From Phymatolithon calcareum (Eukaryota; Rhodophyta; Florideophyceae; Hapalidiales), in contig OZ345354.1 in the NCBI GenBank assembly GCA_977006965.1, forward strand, positions 992,001 through 1,056,000: 64,000 nt of DNA, written 5' to 3'. Numbering within the stretch: position 1 is the stretch's first letter; each line of letters starts with the position of its first letter. Below, one piece after another: positions 31,973 through 40,885 of this stretch. Below the pieces are notes generated by a model, which worked only from the letters and a program-made list of their open reading frames with translations, was not told the DNA's origin and searched no databases. Position numbers and translations under genes: made by a program.

Positions 31973-32826
31973 ATCCCGGTTACGGCACCCTGAAAGCCAT
32001 ACGTATCTACAAGTCGTTGATCCAACCAAGGTGGGAATACGCTATCCATCTCACACCGTGGACTTCAGAAGTGCAAGAAGCTATCAAAGAAGTAGAAAGA
32101 ACCTTCTTCTTCCAAGTATTCGGTGGTACGGCAAGTGGAAGAATCGACCGGCTCCGGCTTATGTGCAGGATCCAACCACCAGAACACAGGAGAGAAATAT
32201 TAGCGCTGAAGATGCTGCTACGAGGAAAAGCAAGGAAGTCGACTATCCTATCCAAGCCAAGGGAAGAGCGAAACTTCAAAGAACTACAGTGGACAAGTCG
32301 AGATATTGCCGCGATGCTGCAACAAGAACAGTTCGCGGCTCCCTTCAAACATATGCAGGAAGGGAAATGTCCAGGCCAATTTAGACGAATTCTGTTCGCA
32401 AAAGAAGGCACGAGGCTCGAAGCAAGAAGAAAGAGGAAAATACCGTACGACAAACCGGATGAGATCCCGGCCATCCTCAGGTTTACTAAGGTGAGACATC
32501 GACAGCTGGCCATAAAATACGCAAGCGGAAGGTTCCCTCAAGTGAGCACGACGCTAATATCGAATACATTCGGAACGGCAGCAGAGCGCCACATGGAGAC
32601 CATACGTATGAACCTAACAAAGTATGAACTGGACTCCGGAGAAATGTTAAGAACGGAAAAGGCATTAGACTCCATACTACCGACGAGTCCCTGTATTAGG
32701 GACCAGGCGATATACTAGAATGAACAAGTTACGAAAAGCTGCTCCCGTACAGTCTTAGGAGTGTTAATGAGGGCTTTCAAATAAACAACTAAACAGTTGC
32801 AAAAAAAAAAAAAATCCCGGTTACGG
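31973..32826 (+). mobile_element. 5'-truncated non-LTR retrotransposon (LINE) with 13-bp target duplication
   Basis: The direct repeat ATCCCGGTTACGG occurs at 31973-31985 and again at 32814-32826. Between them lies about 828 bp ending in an AATAAA signal (near 32780) and a 14-A tail. The 5' end falls in the middle of a reverse-transcriptase reading frame, as expected from incomplete target-primed reverse transcription. The same family supplied the fragment at 2184-2508, on the other strand. The intact target repeats suggest a fairly recent insertion. Confidence 0.9.
31987..32718 (+). pseudogene. C-terminal end of LINE reverse transcriptase polyprotein
   Basis: The frame enters at the truncation point and runs to a stop at 32718 without interruption. 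It reads TLKAIRIYKSLIQPRWEYAI, then TPWTSEVQEAIKEVERTFFFQVFG and RLRLMCRIQPPEHRREILALK. This is the thumb/connection end of LINE reverse transcriptases, where a YK.LI.P..EY motif precedes a basic helical tail. The catalytic FADD-containing palm is absent, so the fragment cannot be active. The unbroken frame again argues for a young insertion. Confidence 0.75.
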
Positions 32827-33941
32827 ATGTCTGCCCTAATGCAAGCGTATGCAGAGGACGTAATTGTCACGACTCTGACTTTTCGCTTGGTTTTTTCTAT
32901 ACCTCAAATTGTGCGAAACTTTGAAATTCCTTGTTTGTCGCCATCGTTCGGCGCTGTTTCTTCGAGCCATCGTCATCACCATCGCTGGGAGACTCCTGAT
33001 CGACATCCATGTCCCACCCAGAGTTCGGTGGTCTCTTGGCGGGTGGTTCGGTTGTGGAGTGGTCGAGTGTACCTTCGGTAGGTAAGTATTGGCGTGGACT
33101 TAATATAGATGTTACTAAAAACTCAGGCAACGATACATCCATCACGGATGGTCAGCACTCTCGTGGTTGAAGCATTATCATCCTGTTCTCTGCGTATCTT
33201 GGAAAAAGACAGTGAGGCGTTTGCCGCTCGAGATTGTGCAGGGCGAGAACACTGTTGTAGACACGTTCCATCAAGAGATTCGAAAACAGGACGCTCTGAG
33301 TGGCCGTACGCTTATCATCTGTGTTGAAAGGTTGGTCTAGATGAAGTATTGGTGTTTATTCGTTCGTGTTTTTGTTATTTCTTGCCTTGACCTTAGCTAA
33401 GCTTGCGGTTCGGGCGTCTGGGCGTATCTATCTAAACAAATGCTTCTATTCCTTGGGATTCTAGATTGCCTCGTGTGGCGGGGTACAGTGATCACGCGAG
33501 ACAAGGATGCATGAAATGGGATATATCTATGAGATTGAATCTGCTTAATCTACGGGACGCCACGCGCTTGGCATGACGAGTAGGTGCAGTTAGGAGGAAG
33601 CACCAATCCGGTGAGCGCGGGACTTGTTGCAATTCGCTGCTTCGGAAAAGTTCGCGGTACAGTCGAGAGACTTGCTGTTTTGACGACGATTTTCATGATC
33701 ATCATGATGATGGGGGCTTCTAAACCCATCTAACAAGCGTGACGAAGCACCGAGGGGTCTTTAGGTTAAATCCCGTGTCCCTCTTTTTATTGAACCAAAT
33801 ATCTCTCTTTGTCACGCCAAAAATCGCTGATTTTCCCTCGCAATAGCGAAGGTGAGATACTAAATTCCGGTGTAGATTACTGAGCGCGAATCAAAGGAGC
33901 CCTTTGAAAGCAAGGGACCTCAACGCTCTACAACTTGCGAC
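32827..33941. other. Intergenic region
   Basis: A minus-strand frame at 32897-33145 encodes a polar, acidic peptide with a basic NLS-like KKQRR. It could be an exon of an unseen gene. Otherwise no domain is seen. Confidence 0.4.
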
Positions 33942-34382
33942 CTATCCCGATGTCGCGCCCGCTGTTATGTCGCTGTCCCAAGCCCGCCGCTTTTTCCTCT
34001 CGCGACTGTACTCCGCACAACTTGGATCGCGATAGTCATTGTCATCTTCCTCGTCATCGTGGCCATACTCATCCTCTCTTTTCTTGTTGAATTCCTCAAC
34101 GCGATGCAACTTCTGCACCACCTCCTTGTGTAACAATGGCAGGTATTCCACGTACTTCTTGTGCATCGCCGCAGTCTGGCGATACATATGCATTATGTCT
34201 CTCTCCAACCTTCTCTTGACGCACCGGGCGAAAGCGCTCTCAAAGCTGTATCCGAGCTCCTCAGTTGCTGGGATTAGATCGAAGTCTTTTCCGTCTGTGG
34301 TAGTGCTGGTGAACTGTCCATATTTCTCTTTAAATTGTGCACAATGGGGCACGACATTGGCAGAGGGGGTCCCATTATCCAA
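33942..34382 (-). CDS. Unknown charged protein fragment
   Basis: The frame is open for 146 codons and begins without an ATG, overlapping the end of the methyltransferase frame in another phase. It contains a helical, charged middle (VKRRLERDIMHMYRQTAAMHKK), an acidic patch DDEEDDNDYRD, then SRERKKRR. It may be a 3' exon of a gene whose upstream exon lies within or beyond the methyltransferase region. No family is recognised. Confidence 0.35.
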   Translation of the reverse strand: MDNGTPSANVVPHCAQFKEKYGQFTSTTTDGKDFDLIPATEELGYSFESAFARCVKRRLERDIMHMYRQTAAMHKKYVEYLPLLHKEVVQKLHRVEEFNKKREDEYGHDDEEDDNDYRDPSCAEYSRERKKRRAWDSDITAGATSG

Positions 34383-35388
34383 AATGATATGCCACCTTGT
34401 GACCCCAGAGCTCTAAAAGTAGACGGGCAGCGGCTATTTCACATGGCTTAAAGAATAAAAGACGTGGTTGACGCGTTTTGCGTAACCACGGAATGGTGAC
34501 CAAGTCCGGACGACTGCTTGTAATGGCCTGGTCGCCGGGAATGGAAAGAGTGGCAGTTATGAAAGTTAACGTGACAAAGGACGAATGGTGGCAAGCCCAT
34601 GAAAAGGCAAAAGGACTGTGATAAGGAGCTACGGCATGTGTGCTGGATCCGTTCAGAAATCTGGTCTCATCTACGCCTCGAATAGAATCGACGACTTCCC
34701 ATCCCTGCCCGGCCACCCATTCGTGAAAACGCTGGAAATCGATACCAAATTGCCACGGCTCCTTCAGGTACTGCATGAAAGTCGTGAACTGCACGGCGCC
34801 CAACTGTGCTTCTGCGGACTTACGGCCAACTATAGCGCTGTCGACGAAATCAAAGCTGATCGTAACGGTTGGGAATTTCAGCAGCTGCAGTGTCTCTCGC
34901 ACAGCCTCCACAGTGAGATAGTACGTGCACCCTTCCCAGAGCACGTGTGTTCGACCCGCGGCGAGGTTGCACCCCGCGTCGCGTAGACCGTCCATCCAAT
35001 GTGGGGAGGCGAAATCGGCGCGCACAAACGTTGCACTCCAGTTCGACAGTAACCCGCACCGGCGCAGCGCGTGAAGTTTGTATTCTTGCGTGGAGGCAAG
35101 GTTGAGCTCGAAGACGCGCGCACGTTTGCTAACAGGGCGCGCTGACGCAGGGCGCGCGTGTCGAGCCCGGCCGCGAGGAGCAAGACCTTATCGGCGCCGG
35201 CGGCAATGGCCGATTCTAGACTGGCATGCAGGAATTTGGTGCGCGCCGTCATGGACCCGAGACGAAATGGCGGAAATCGGGCTGCGAGCGCGGAATGGAG
35301 AGATGGATATGCACGGAAGAGATGCGCTAGCAGCCAGGCGAGAAGTCGGATGTGCGGTGTCAGCAGACAGCCGACTAGGCTGTCGGGG
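34375..35388 (-). pseudogene. Leucine-carboxyl-methyltransferase-family SAM methyltransferase, broken
   Basis: The family order is clear on the minus strand. RNPDSLVGCLL and RFPPFRLGSMTARTKF come first, then VLLLAAGLDTRALRQ. After a one-base frame change near 35135 come RARVFELNLASTQEYK, ADFASPHWMDGL and HVLWEGCTYYLTVEAVRETL with ISFDFVD. These are the SAM-binding (AAGLDTR), substrate and WEG.T.YL motifs of the PPM1/LCMT family. The frame change, an in-frame TAA just before PLRNPD, and the lack of any upstream exon past the adjoining minisatellite indicate a pseudogene, unless the frameshift is a sequencing error in the GC-rich CGCGC stretch. Some family members modify protein C termini; bacterial ones are small-molecule methyltransferases. 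Confidence 0.65.
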
Positions 35389-35402
35389 TTGCGCAGAGGT
35401 TA

Positions 35403-35535
35403 GGGTGCAGGGTGCAGGGTGCAGGGTGCAGGGTGCAGGGTGCAGGGTGCAGGGTGCAGGGTGCAGGGTGCAGGGTGCAGGGTGCAGGGTGCAGGGTGCA
35501 GGGTGCAGGGTGCAGGGTGCAGGGTGCAGGGTGCA
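35403..35535 (+). repeat. Minisatellite, 19 perfect copies of GGGTGCA
   Basis: The heptamer GGGTGCA repeats 19 times without error over 133 bp. It directly abuts the 5' end of the methyltransferase remnant. Because 7 is not a multiple of 3, all frames cycle through the same peptide unit, giving long spurious open frames (PAPCTLH on the minus strand). The perfect identity implies recent expansion by slippage. Confidence 0.97.
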
Positions 35536-36458
35536 GAATTGAGGCGATGTAGCGCTTGGTGGCGGCCAAGATAAATATGCCTTGGAGGAGGGTCATCGCT
35601 TTTAGCAGTATGTTGTGTTAAAAGGATTAGTGTGACAAATACTCCACACGTTTTCCAGTAGGTATCGCTGGAAAGGCGAGGGTGAGGCAGAGCCTCCAGT
35701 GACATGACCGCGGAAGAAATTGGTGAGACATTGATTGCCGGAGAGGTCATAGTATGATGTGAGGATGCATGAGTAGCGGTCATCCGCTGAGCATGTGCTG
35801 TGCACAGTGCTGTGAACTGAGGAGCCTTCTCGACAACAGATGGGCCCAGGCGGCCCCTGGAAACACCGTGCTGGATGTTTCCCCGAGGCCCCGAGTTATT
35901 CACGAACTCAAACAGGTCCCAAGGGAAAGGCAAAGTATTGGAGTGACACTGTAGATTTGACGTGAGAATACGATATTCGGATACTGTGCATTCGTTTTGG
36001 AAAGCTGTGACTTCTGCCCAATTCTGGCATTGCACCCGGCATCTACAGAAACATGCGGCTTGAGCTTCATGTGGACCGTGTGGAAGAGCTGTTATTGAAG
36101 AAAAATAAACAACAGGACTAAGATGCTTGCAGTGGAGATTTGATGAAGCGTTCAATGAAGAATTAAATGCTGAACAAGAATTCATTGCTCTGCAGCGATA
36201 CTGACTTCGAAATCGAGTATAAGTGCAGCAGGCGTACAACAGGCGTGTCCGATAGAAAGAGATGTACGACTAAAGGTAACTTTGGCGTGCTTTTGACACC
36301 TTCTCAAGTCGCTGTATTGACAACCTTTCTTCGTCCGAGAGAAAAGAATCACCAAAGAATTATATTGGTATGGAACTGTTCGTGTTGTAGCAGAGCAACT
36401 TACGATGACGGTTGATTAGACACGGCACAGTTACCGTCTTAGCTGGGATGATCTTATA
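35536..36458. other. Intergenic region
   Basis: No recognisable domain; open frames here extend from the minisatellite. A missing upstream exon of the methyltransferase might be sought here, but I do not see one. Confidence 0.45.
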
Positions 36459-37451
36459 CTATTCTCTACGAGTAAACACGACATTCTGAATCGCATGGTG
36501 TGCTATGGCTGTGTGATTGTATCCAGCAGCGGTCATGAAGTCCAAGAACATGCGAGGCCTCGACAGTGACTTTTCCACAGATTCACCCATGGATTGGGCC
36601 GCTTGCTCAATCATGAACGGAGCATACTCCGAGAAAATGACTCGTGGTGCATAGTCGACAAGAAATTTCTGTGCACCCTCCATTGCAAATCCTTCAAATC
36701 CTTCAATATCTATTTTCATGACGACTCTGCTATCGCCAGGGAAACGGACCTTTCCTTCTGCAATCAACGTGTCTAGACGATGCACGTTCACTTTGGCAGC
36801 ATTAGTGTACCCTGATTGCTTCATTCTTCTGATAGCCGGCGCATTAGAGCTGCTGTTGCAAATCATGTGAGCGTTTCCAAGGTTTACCTGCTTGTGTCGC
36901 CACAATTCGCAGTTGATGTTGTCTTGGTTGCCCAAGCCATAGGGTATCAAGGTAACCCGGTTACGAACATCTTCAGGGGCCAGGCATAATGTGTGTTGTA
37001 GTAGCGCAATGTTTTCGGGAAAAGGCTCCAATGCGATTACGTTGTAGCCCGCAACCGCGGCCATGGTGGTAAACCATCCGATGTTAGCCCCCACATCCAA
37101 TAGGACGCCTGATTTCAAATTATTGAAGCCTTTTAGCTGCGCCAGCATGGCTTGGGCAATGCCGGCTTCCCACGATCCGGAGCCTTTCACGAAGTTCGAC
37201 ACAATATCATTGGACGGATGCACAGCCATCTTCCAGGAAAGTGTGCGTCTGTCCTCAGGGCTAAAACTAAGGCGTAATCGAGTCTTAGTGACGACATGTG
37301 GACGACTTTTCGGAGACAGCAATCGGGCGCAGCACGATTCATCCCCACTGCATTTCCGCCAGTCATCGGTTTCTCCGGCTTCAACGAAGGTGGATGCGAG
37401 GACACTGGCAATTGTCAAGAGCAATCTGACTCGTTTTGAGGTCAATGCCAT
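36459..37451 (-). CDS. FkbM-family SAM-dependent methyltransferase, secretory pathway
   Basis: The intronless 330-residue product starts with a signal peptide or anchor (VRLLLTIASVLASTFVEAG). The Rossmann methyltransferase core begins LLDVGANIGWFTTMAAVAGYNVIALEP (SAM-binding GANIG loop and acidic residue of strand 2). Later come VNVHRLDTLI and VVMKIDIEGFEGFAMEGA, the KIDIEGxE signature of FkbM enzymes. FkbM proteins usually O-methylate sugars or polyketides. Placement in the secretory pathway suggests glycan methylation, which would fit the methylated galactans of red algae, but the substrate is inference. All core motifs are intact. Confidence 0.85.
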   Translation of the reverse strand: MALTSKRVRLLLTIASVLASTFVEAGETDDWRKCSGDESCCARLLSPKSRPHVVTKTRLRLSFSPEDRRTLSWKMAVHPSNDIVSNFVKGSGSWEAGIAQAMLAQLKGFNNLKSGVLLDVGANIGWFTTMAAVAGYNVIALEPFPENIALLQHTLCLAPEDVRNRVTLIPYGLGNQDNINCELWRHKQVNLGNAHMICNSSSNAPAIRRMKQSGYTNAAKVNVHRLDTLIAEGKVRFPGDSRVVMKIDIEGFEGFAMEGAQKFLVDYAPRVIFSEYAPFMIEQAAQSMGESVEKSLSRPRMFLDFMTAAGYNHTAIAHHAIQNVVFTRRE

Positions 37452-38054
37452 TGTCGAGAAAGAGCGTTAAAGCCGTTGAAGACGGGATTGCGCTCTTGAT
37501 CATGGGGAATGAGTCTACTTTGCCTCATCTTGGCTCTCGAAAATTGGAATTTGCTCTCTCGAGAGGTTCAAGTAATTGGCGAGTAATCTCGCGGGAGCAT
37601 TTGTAATATCGATGCTCTCAATTCGTGATCGTTTCCGAAAAAGAGCGCTTCCTGGGCTGTGCTTGTCCATTGGATGCCATTTTGGAGAGCTTGGCTCATC
37701 TCCCTTGCTGAATAATGATTTTGGTGCATTGACGAAGGCAAGATCATGAGACTGGCGTGAAGGAGATCATCGACGGCAAATTGAAGCAGCGCTCGTGAGT
37801 ATGTCAAAAGGCTCTATTCCCCATGCGTTTGCCTTGCAAGCTATTCCTGGGCCTCGCGGTGCTCCAATAATGCTGCGGGGACCCGGGTCCAGGTCATTTA
37901 AGGGCACCTGACTGACAATCTCAATTTTGATCAAATGCTTCATTCCACGTCGACCAGGAGAATTGGAGTCAGAAACCTCAACTGGAAACTGCGACACGAG
38001 AAGTGAAGTGCAGCCCCCTTCTTTCTTGTTTCTTTTTCAATTGCAAAACTCAAG
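37452..38054. other. Intergenic region
   Basis: No domain-bearing frame is recognised between the FkbM gene and the protease pseudogene. Confidence 0.5.
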
Positions 38055-38453
38055 TTGGGTCAAATACTGATCCTCACATTCGTCTTCGCGTTCTGCACTA
38101 TTTCGGACGACAGCGATGAAATGATGCATCTTCCTCTACTGAAGCGTTCAATTTTGCCCTCGTCTGCAGTCTATGAGCTCAAATTGCACTCGACAAAGCC
38201 CTCGAATACATATCCGTCACGCCTTTTTCGCAGCGTCGTGGCAAATTCACACTCGTTCCCTATGTCCATCGGGGTGATTTGTGAGATGTAGTCGTCGCTT
38301 CGACCATCTCTTTGATAGCATCGGCATATTCGCCCAGTGCTTTGTCGAGTTTCTATTCATCGGAGAGCCGATACGCCTAGAAGTTGACACCGGGCCTTCG
38401 ACGCTCACGGTTCCGCTTCCTGACTGTATTTTCCTTGCGTCTGGGCATAGCTG
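38055..38453 (+). pseudogene. Aspartic-protease pseudogene (decayed copy of the gene at 28733)
   Basis: The sequence begins with a degenerate signal peptide (ILILTFVFAF) and the segment SDDSDEMMHLPLLKRSILPS. These align with ILAFFFALSS and STDSDGVVYLHLKKRSISPS of the intact protease. After stops and frame changes near 38290-38320 the similarity resumes. FVEFLFIGEPIRLEVDTGPST and LTVPLPDC match VELLFGGQPVRVQVDTGSST and LAVPLREC. The catalytic DTGS has become DTGP, and a stop follows at about 38453. Nothing of the C-terminal lobe remains. The initiation codon region has also changed. This is a partial, non-functional duplicate about 9 kb from its parent, on the same strand. Confidence 0.85.
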
Positions 38454-38618
38454 AGCCCTATGGTGAGCACGAAGAAACGCCAGTACAGGAGCCTGTGAGT
38501 AGGCCACATCCCCTTTGCCAGTGCAAGAAGTTGCTTATTGGCTTATTACTGTAGGTGAGACAATAAGCAGTTCACTGAAAAATGGATTTGCAAAAAAAGT
38601 CGATGCAAAATCGAGTAT

Positions 38619-40091
38619 TTACGTAGTAGTGCTCACCAGTGGGTTGCTTGATTCCCTTTCCCTCTTCACAGCCCTCCACCCAATATCCTTTCTCCAGAAG
38701 CCATCCTTCCATTCAATCTTCCCAACCGCCTCATATGCCTTCTGTTGAGCCTCTACAATCGTCTGTCCAGTCGCCGTAACTCCGAGTACACGCCCTCCGT
38801 CGCTCACGATACTGCCATCCGCCCGATTTGCGGTTCCAGCGTGAAATACCTTGACTCCGTCGATCTGTTCCGCCTTTTCAATCCCAATAATATGACCTCC
38901 CTTCTTGTATGGTCCAGGATATCCTTCGGAAGCCATGACAACCACGACGGCCTTATGGGCTTCCCAGAGCACCTCGAAATCGTCCAGTTGACCCTCTGCG
39001 GCACGATATAGCAATTCGAGCAGATCTGACTTCATGCGAGCACACAGAACCTGACACTCAGGGTCTCCAAACCGGACATTATACTCCAAAACCTTAAAAT
39101 CGCCTCGCGCGTCAACCATAACGCCCACAAAAAGCACGCCACGGAATTCAGCGCCCTCGGATCGCATCCCGTCCACAGTCGGGCGCACGACTTCATTCAT
39201 AAGGCGGCTTGCCATCTTAGCATCGCAAACTGGTGCCGGGGAGTATGCGCCCATCCCACCTGTATTTGGTCCAATGTCCCCGTCACCGACCGCCTTGTGG
39301 TCCTGAGCGGAAGCAAGCGGGAGTGCGATCCTTCCATCGCAGACGGCAAAGAATGAAAGCTCCTCCCCTTGAAGGAACTCCTCTACAATGACCTCGCGAC
39401 CTGCTTCCCCAAACCTTCCATCTATGAGTATGTCGTTCACTGCTTTGCACGCCTCTTCGATTGTGTGGGCGATGATGACTCCTTTTCCAGCTGCAAGTCC
39501 ATCTGCCTTGACGACAATAGGCGCGCCCTTCTCTTGGATGTATTTCTTCGCAGCGTCCGCATCTGAGAACTTTTCGTAGAATGCAGTGGGAATGCCGTAT
39601 CTATCCATGAACTCTTTGGAGAACCCCTTCGATGCCTCTAACACTGCCGCCTTCTGCGATGGCCCGAAGGCACGGACGCCTCGAGCGCGAAGCTCGTCGA
39701 TGACACCCCCGACCAGTGGTACTTCCGGTCCGATCACGGCGAGATCGACATTTTCCGCCACTGCCGTGGCGACGATGCTTGAGATGTCCTCGGCACTAAG
39801 ATCTTGCATCCGGCGACAGGATGGCGGCATGCCTACATTACCGGGCAGTGCAATCACTTCGCGGATGTATGGCGAGACTAGCAAAGAGTCGACAAGCGCA
39901 TGCTCACGACCGCCGCCACCAACCACGAGAACCTTTAGTGAGTTGGGCGCAACACCCGGCAGGAGCATGCTCGGGATTCCGACCCTACGGCGCTTGGGGA
40001 ATGCATTGCGCAGGTTTGGTGATCGCAAAGAAATATGTGCACGTGGCTGTGCGCGGCAATGTAGATTTACAGGCGAGGCGAACGAAAGCAT
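38619..40091 (-). CDS. purD: Phosphoribosylamine-glycine ligase (GAR synthetase)
   Basis: The frame from the ATG at 40091 gives 490 residues. An earlier in-frame ATG at 40172 would add a leader that looks less like a targeting peptide. The first 50 residues (MLSFASPVNLHCRAQPRAHIS...) are Ser/Arg-rich and acid-poor, suggesting import into the plastid. The enzyme core is complete: VLVVGGGGREHAL, LPGNVGMPPSCRR, GPEVPLVGGVIDEL, an ATP-grasp domain with VVKADGLAAGKGV and EEFLQGEELSFFAV, QDHKAVGDGD, PNTGGMGAYSP, then EYNVRFGDPECQ and the C-terminal PGPYKKG. It joins glycine to phosphoribosylamine in purine synthesis. Here it stands alone, not fused to PurM or PurN as in animals, as in plants and bacteria. 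Confidence 0.97.
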   Translation of the reverse strand: MLSFASPVNLHCRAQPRAHISLRSPNLRNAFPKRRRVGIPSMLLPGVAPNSLKVLVVGGGGREHALVDSLLVSPYIREVIALPGNVGMPPSCRRMQDLSAEDISSIVATAVAENVDLAVIGPEVPLVGGVIDELRARGVRAFGPSQKAAVLEASKGFSKEFMDRYGIPTAFYEKFSDADAAKKYIQEKGAPIVVKADGLAAGKGVIIAHTIEEACKAVNDILIDGRFGEAGREVIVEEFLQGEELSFFAVCDGRIALPLASAQDHKAVGDGDIGPNTGGMGAYSPAPVCDAKMASRLMNEVVRPTVDGMRSEGAEFRGVLFVGVMVDARGDFKVLEYNVRFGDPECQVLCARMKSDLLELLYRAAEGQLDDFEVLWEAHKAVVVVMASEGYPGPYKKGGHIIGIEKAEQIDGVKVFHAGTANRADGSIVSDGGRVLGVTATGQTIVEAQQKAYEAVGKIEWKDGFWRKDIGWRAVKRERESSNPLVSTTT

Positions 40092-40375
40092 GGTACAGAA
40101 GTGATGGCTACGTGAGATAACAGGGAGCGGCTGGGTCATGAGAAGGAATCTGGTTTGATCCGCTGCCTTCATTTTTTGAGCTGCAGCAATGGGAGCACAA
40201 TGTCATCATTCTGAATCTGATTGTAACGTATGACAAAACTGGGGCGCAGCCCACATGGGTTCGCTTGGTCTACGAGTGCCGGAAGGGGTACTGCTCAACA
40301 TGTTAAATACTGTACATCACGTTATCTGCCCTAAAGAATTTACGCACGCTCAAGGGAAAGAACTCACCGCATTTC

Positions 40376-40640
40376 TTAATCTCTTTCAAAGTCGGCGTCC
40401 AGCCCTAGACGATTATCCCTGCTGCTGCATTCACCCAGACATTTGTCTAGCACGCGTTGGACAAAAGTCTCCATGTGTTGGCCAAGAAACATACTTATTG
40501 ATAGGGACAGTACAGTACTTGATTGTTCAGTAGTTCCGCGGCTCATGATACATGACCACCGCGGCTTATCGTCTTTCACAAACCGTCGCCTGCAGGCTCC
40601 TCTGAGTGAAGAGTCGGCATTGTTAAGGTGGAGATTTAGG
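40376..40640 (-). pseudogene. Decayed 3' end of a DegT-family aminotransferase
   Basis: The minus strand reads AAELLNNQVL, then VLSLSISMFLGQHMETF..VLDKCLGEC and GLDADFE. These align with AEELSKQVLSLPMHAFLTEQ, LFKCLDDCGV and ELDVDFE at the end of the intact aminotransferase just upstream in the same orientation. Frame changes and stops interrupt it, and no catalytic lobe is recognisable. It is a tandem duplicate whose last 50-60 codons can still be read. Confidence 0.75.
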
Positions 40641-40885
40641 GGACAGTTTCGCCACCTCTTCTCGTGCGCAAATGCGAATCGAGCAGGTCATGTGCACGAC
40701 TTTTTGTTTTCTACGGCTAATTCAATACTGTACCAATTATAAAAAATAGCGGTCGAGACGCGAATCTTCTGTTTGCAACTCCTCGTCCCTCACTATTCGA
40801 GCAATGCAAAAGCACACGCATGCTATAAACTACGACTAATTTTTACCGCTTGCATTTCTCAAGGAAACTACAGTAGCTGCCTATC

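Noticed and set aside
33740-33785. tRNA 3' end near GGTTAAATCC
   Set aside because: The B-box-like sequence is degenerate and no A box or cloverleaf is found upstream.
35403-35535. Interstitial telomere repeat
   Set aside because: GGGTGCA is G-rich and 7 bp long like some telomere units, but it does not match any telomere type I know and no variant units or chromosome-end features are near.
35375-36239. Protein with repeated PAPCTLH units
   Set aside because: It is the translation of a 7-bp minisatellite, which is open in every frame of that strand.
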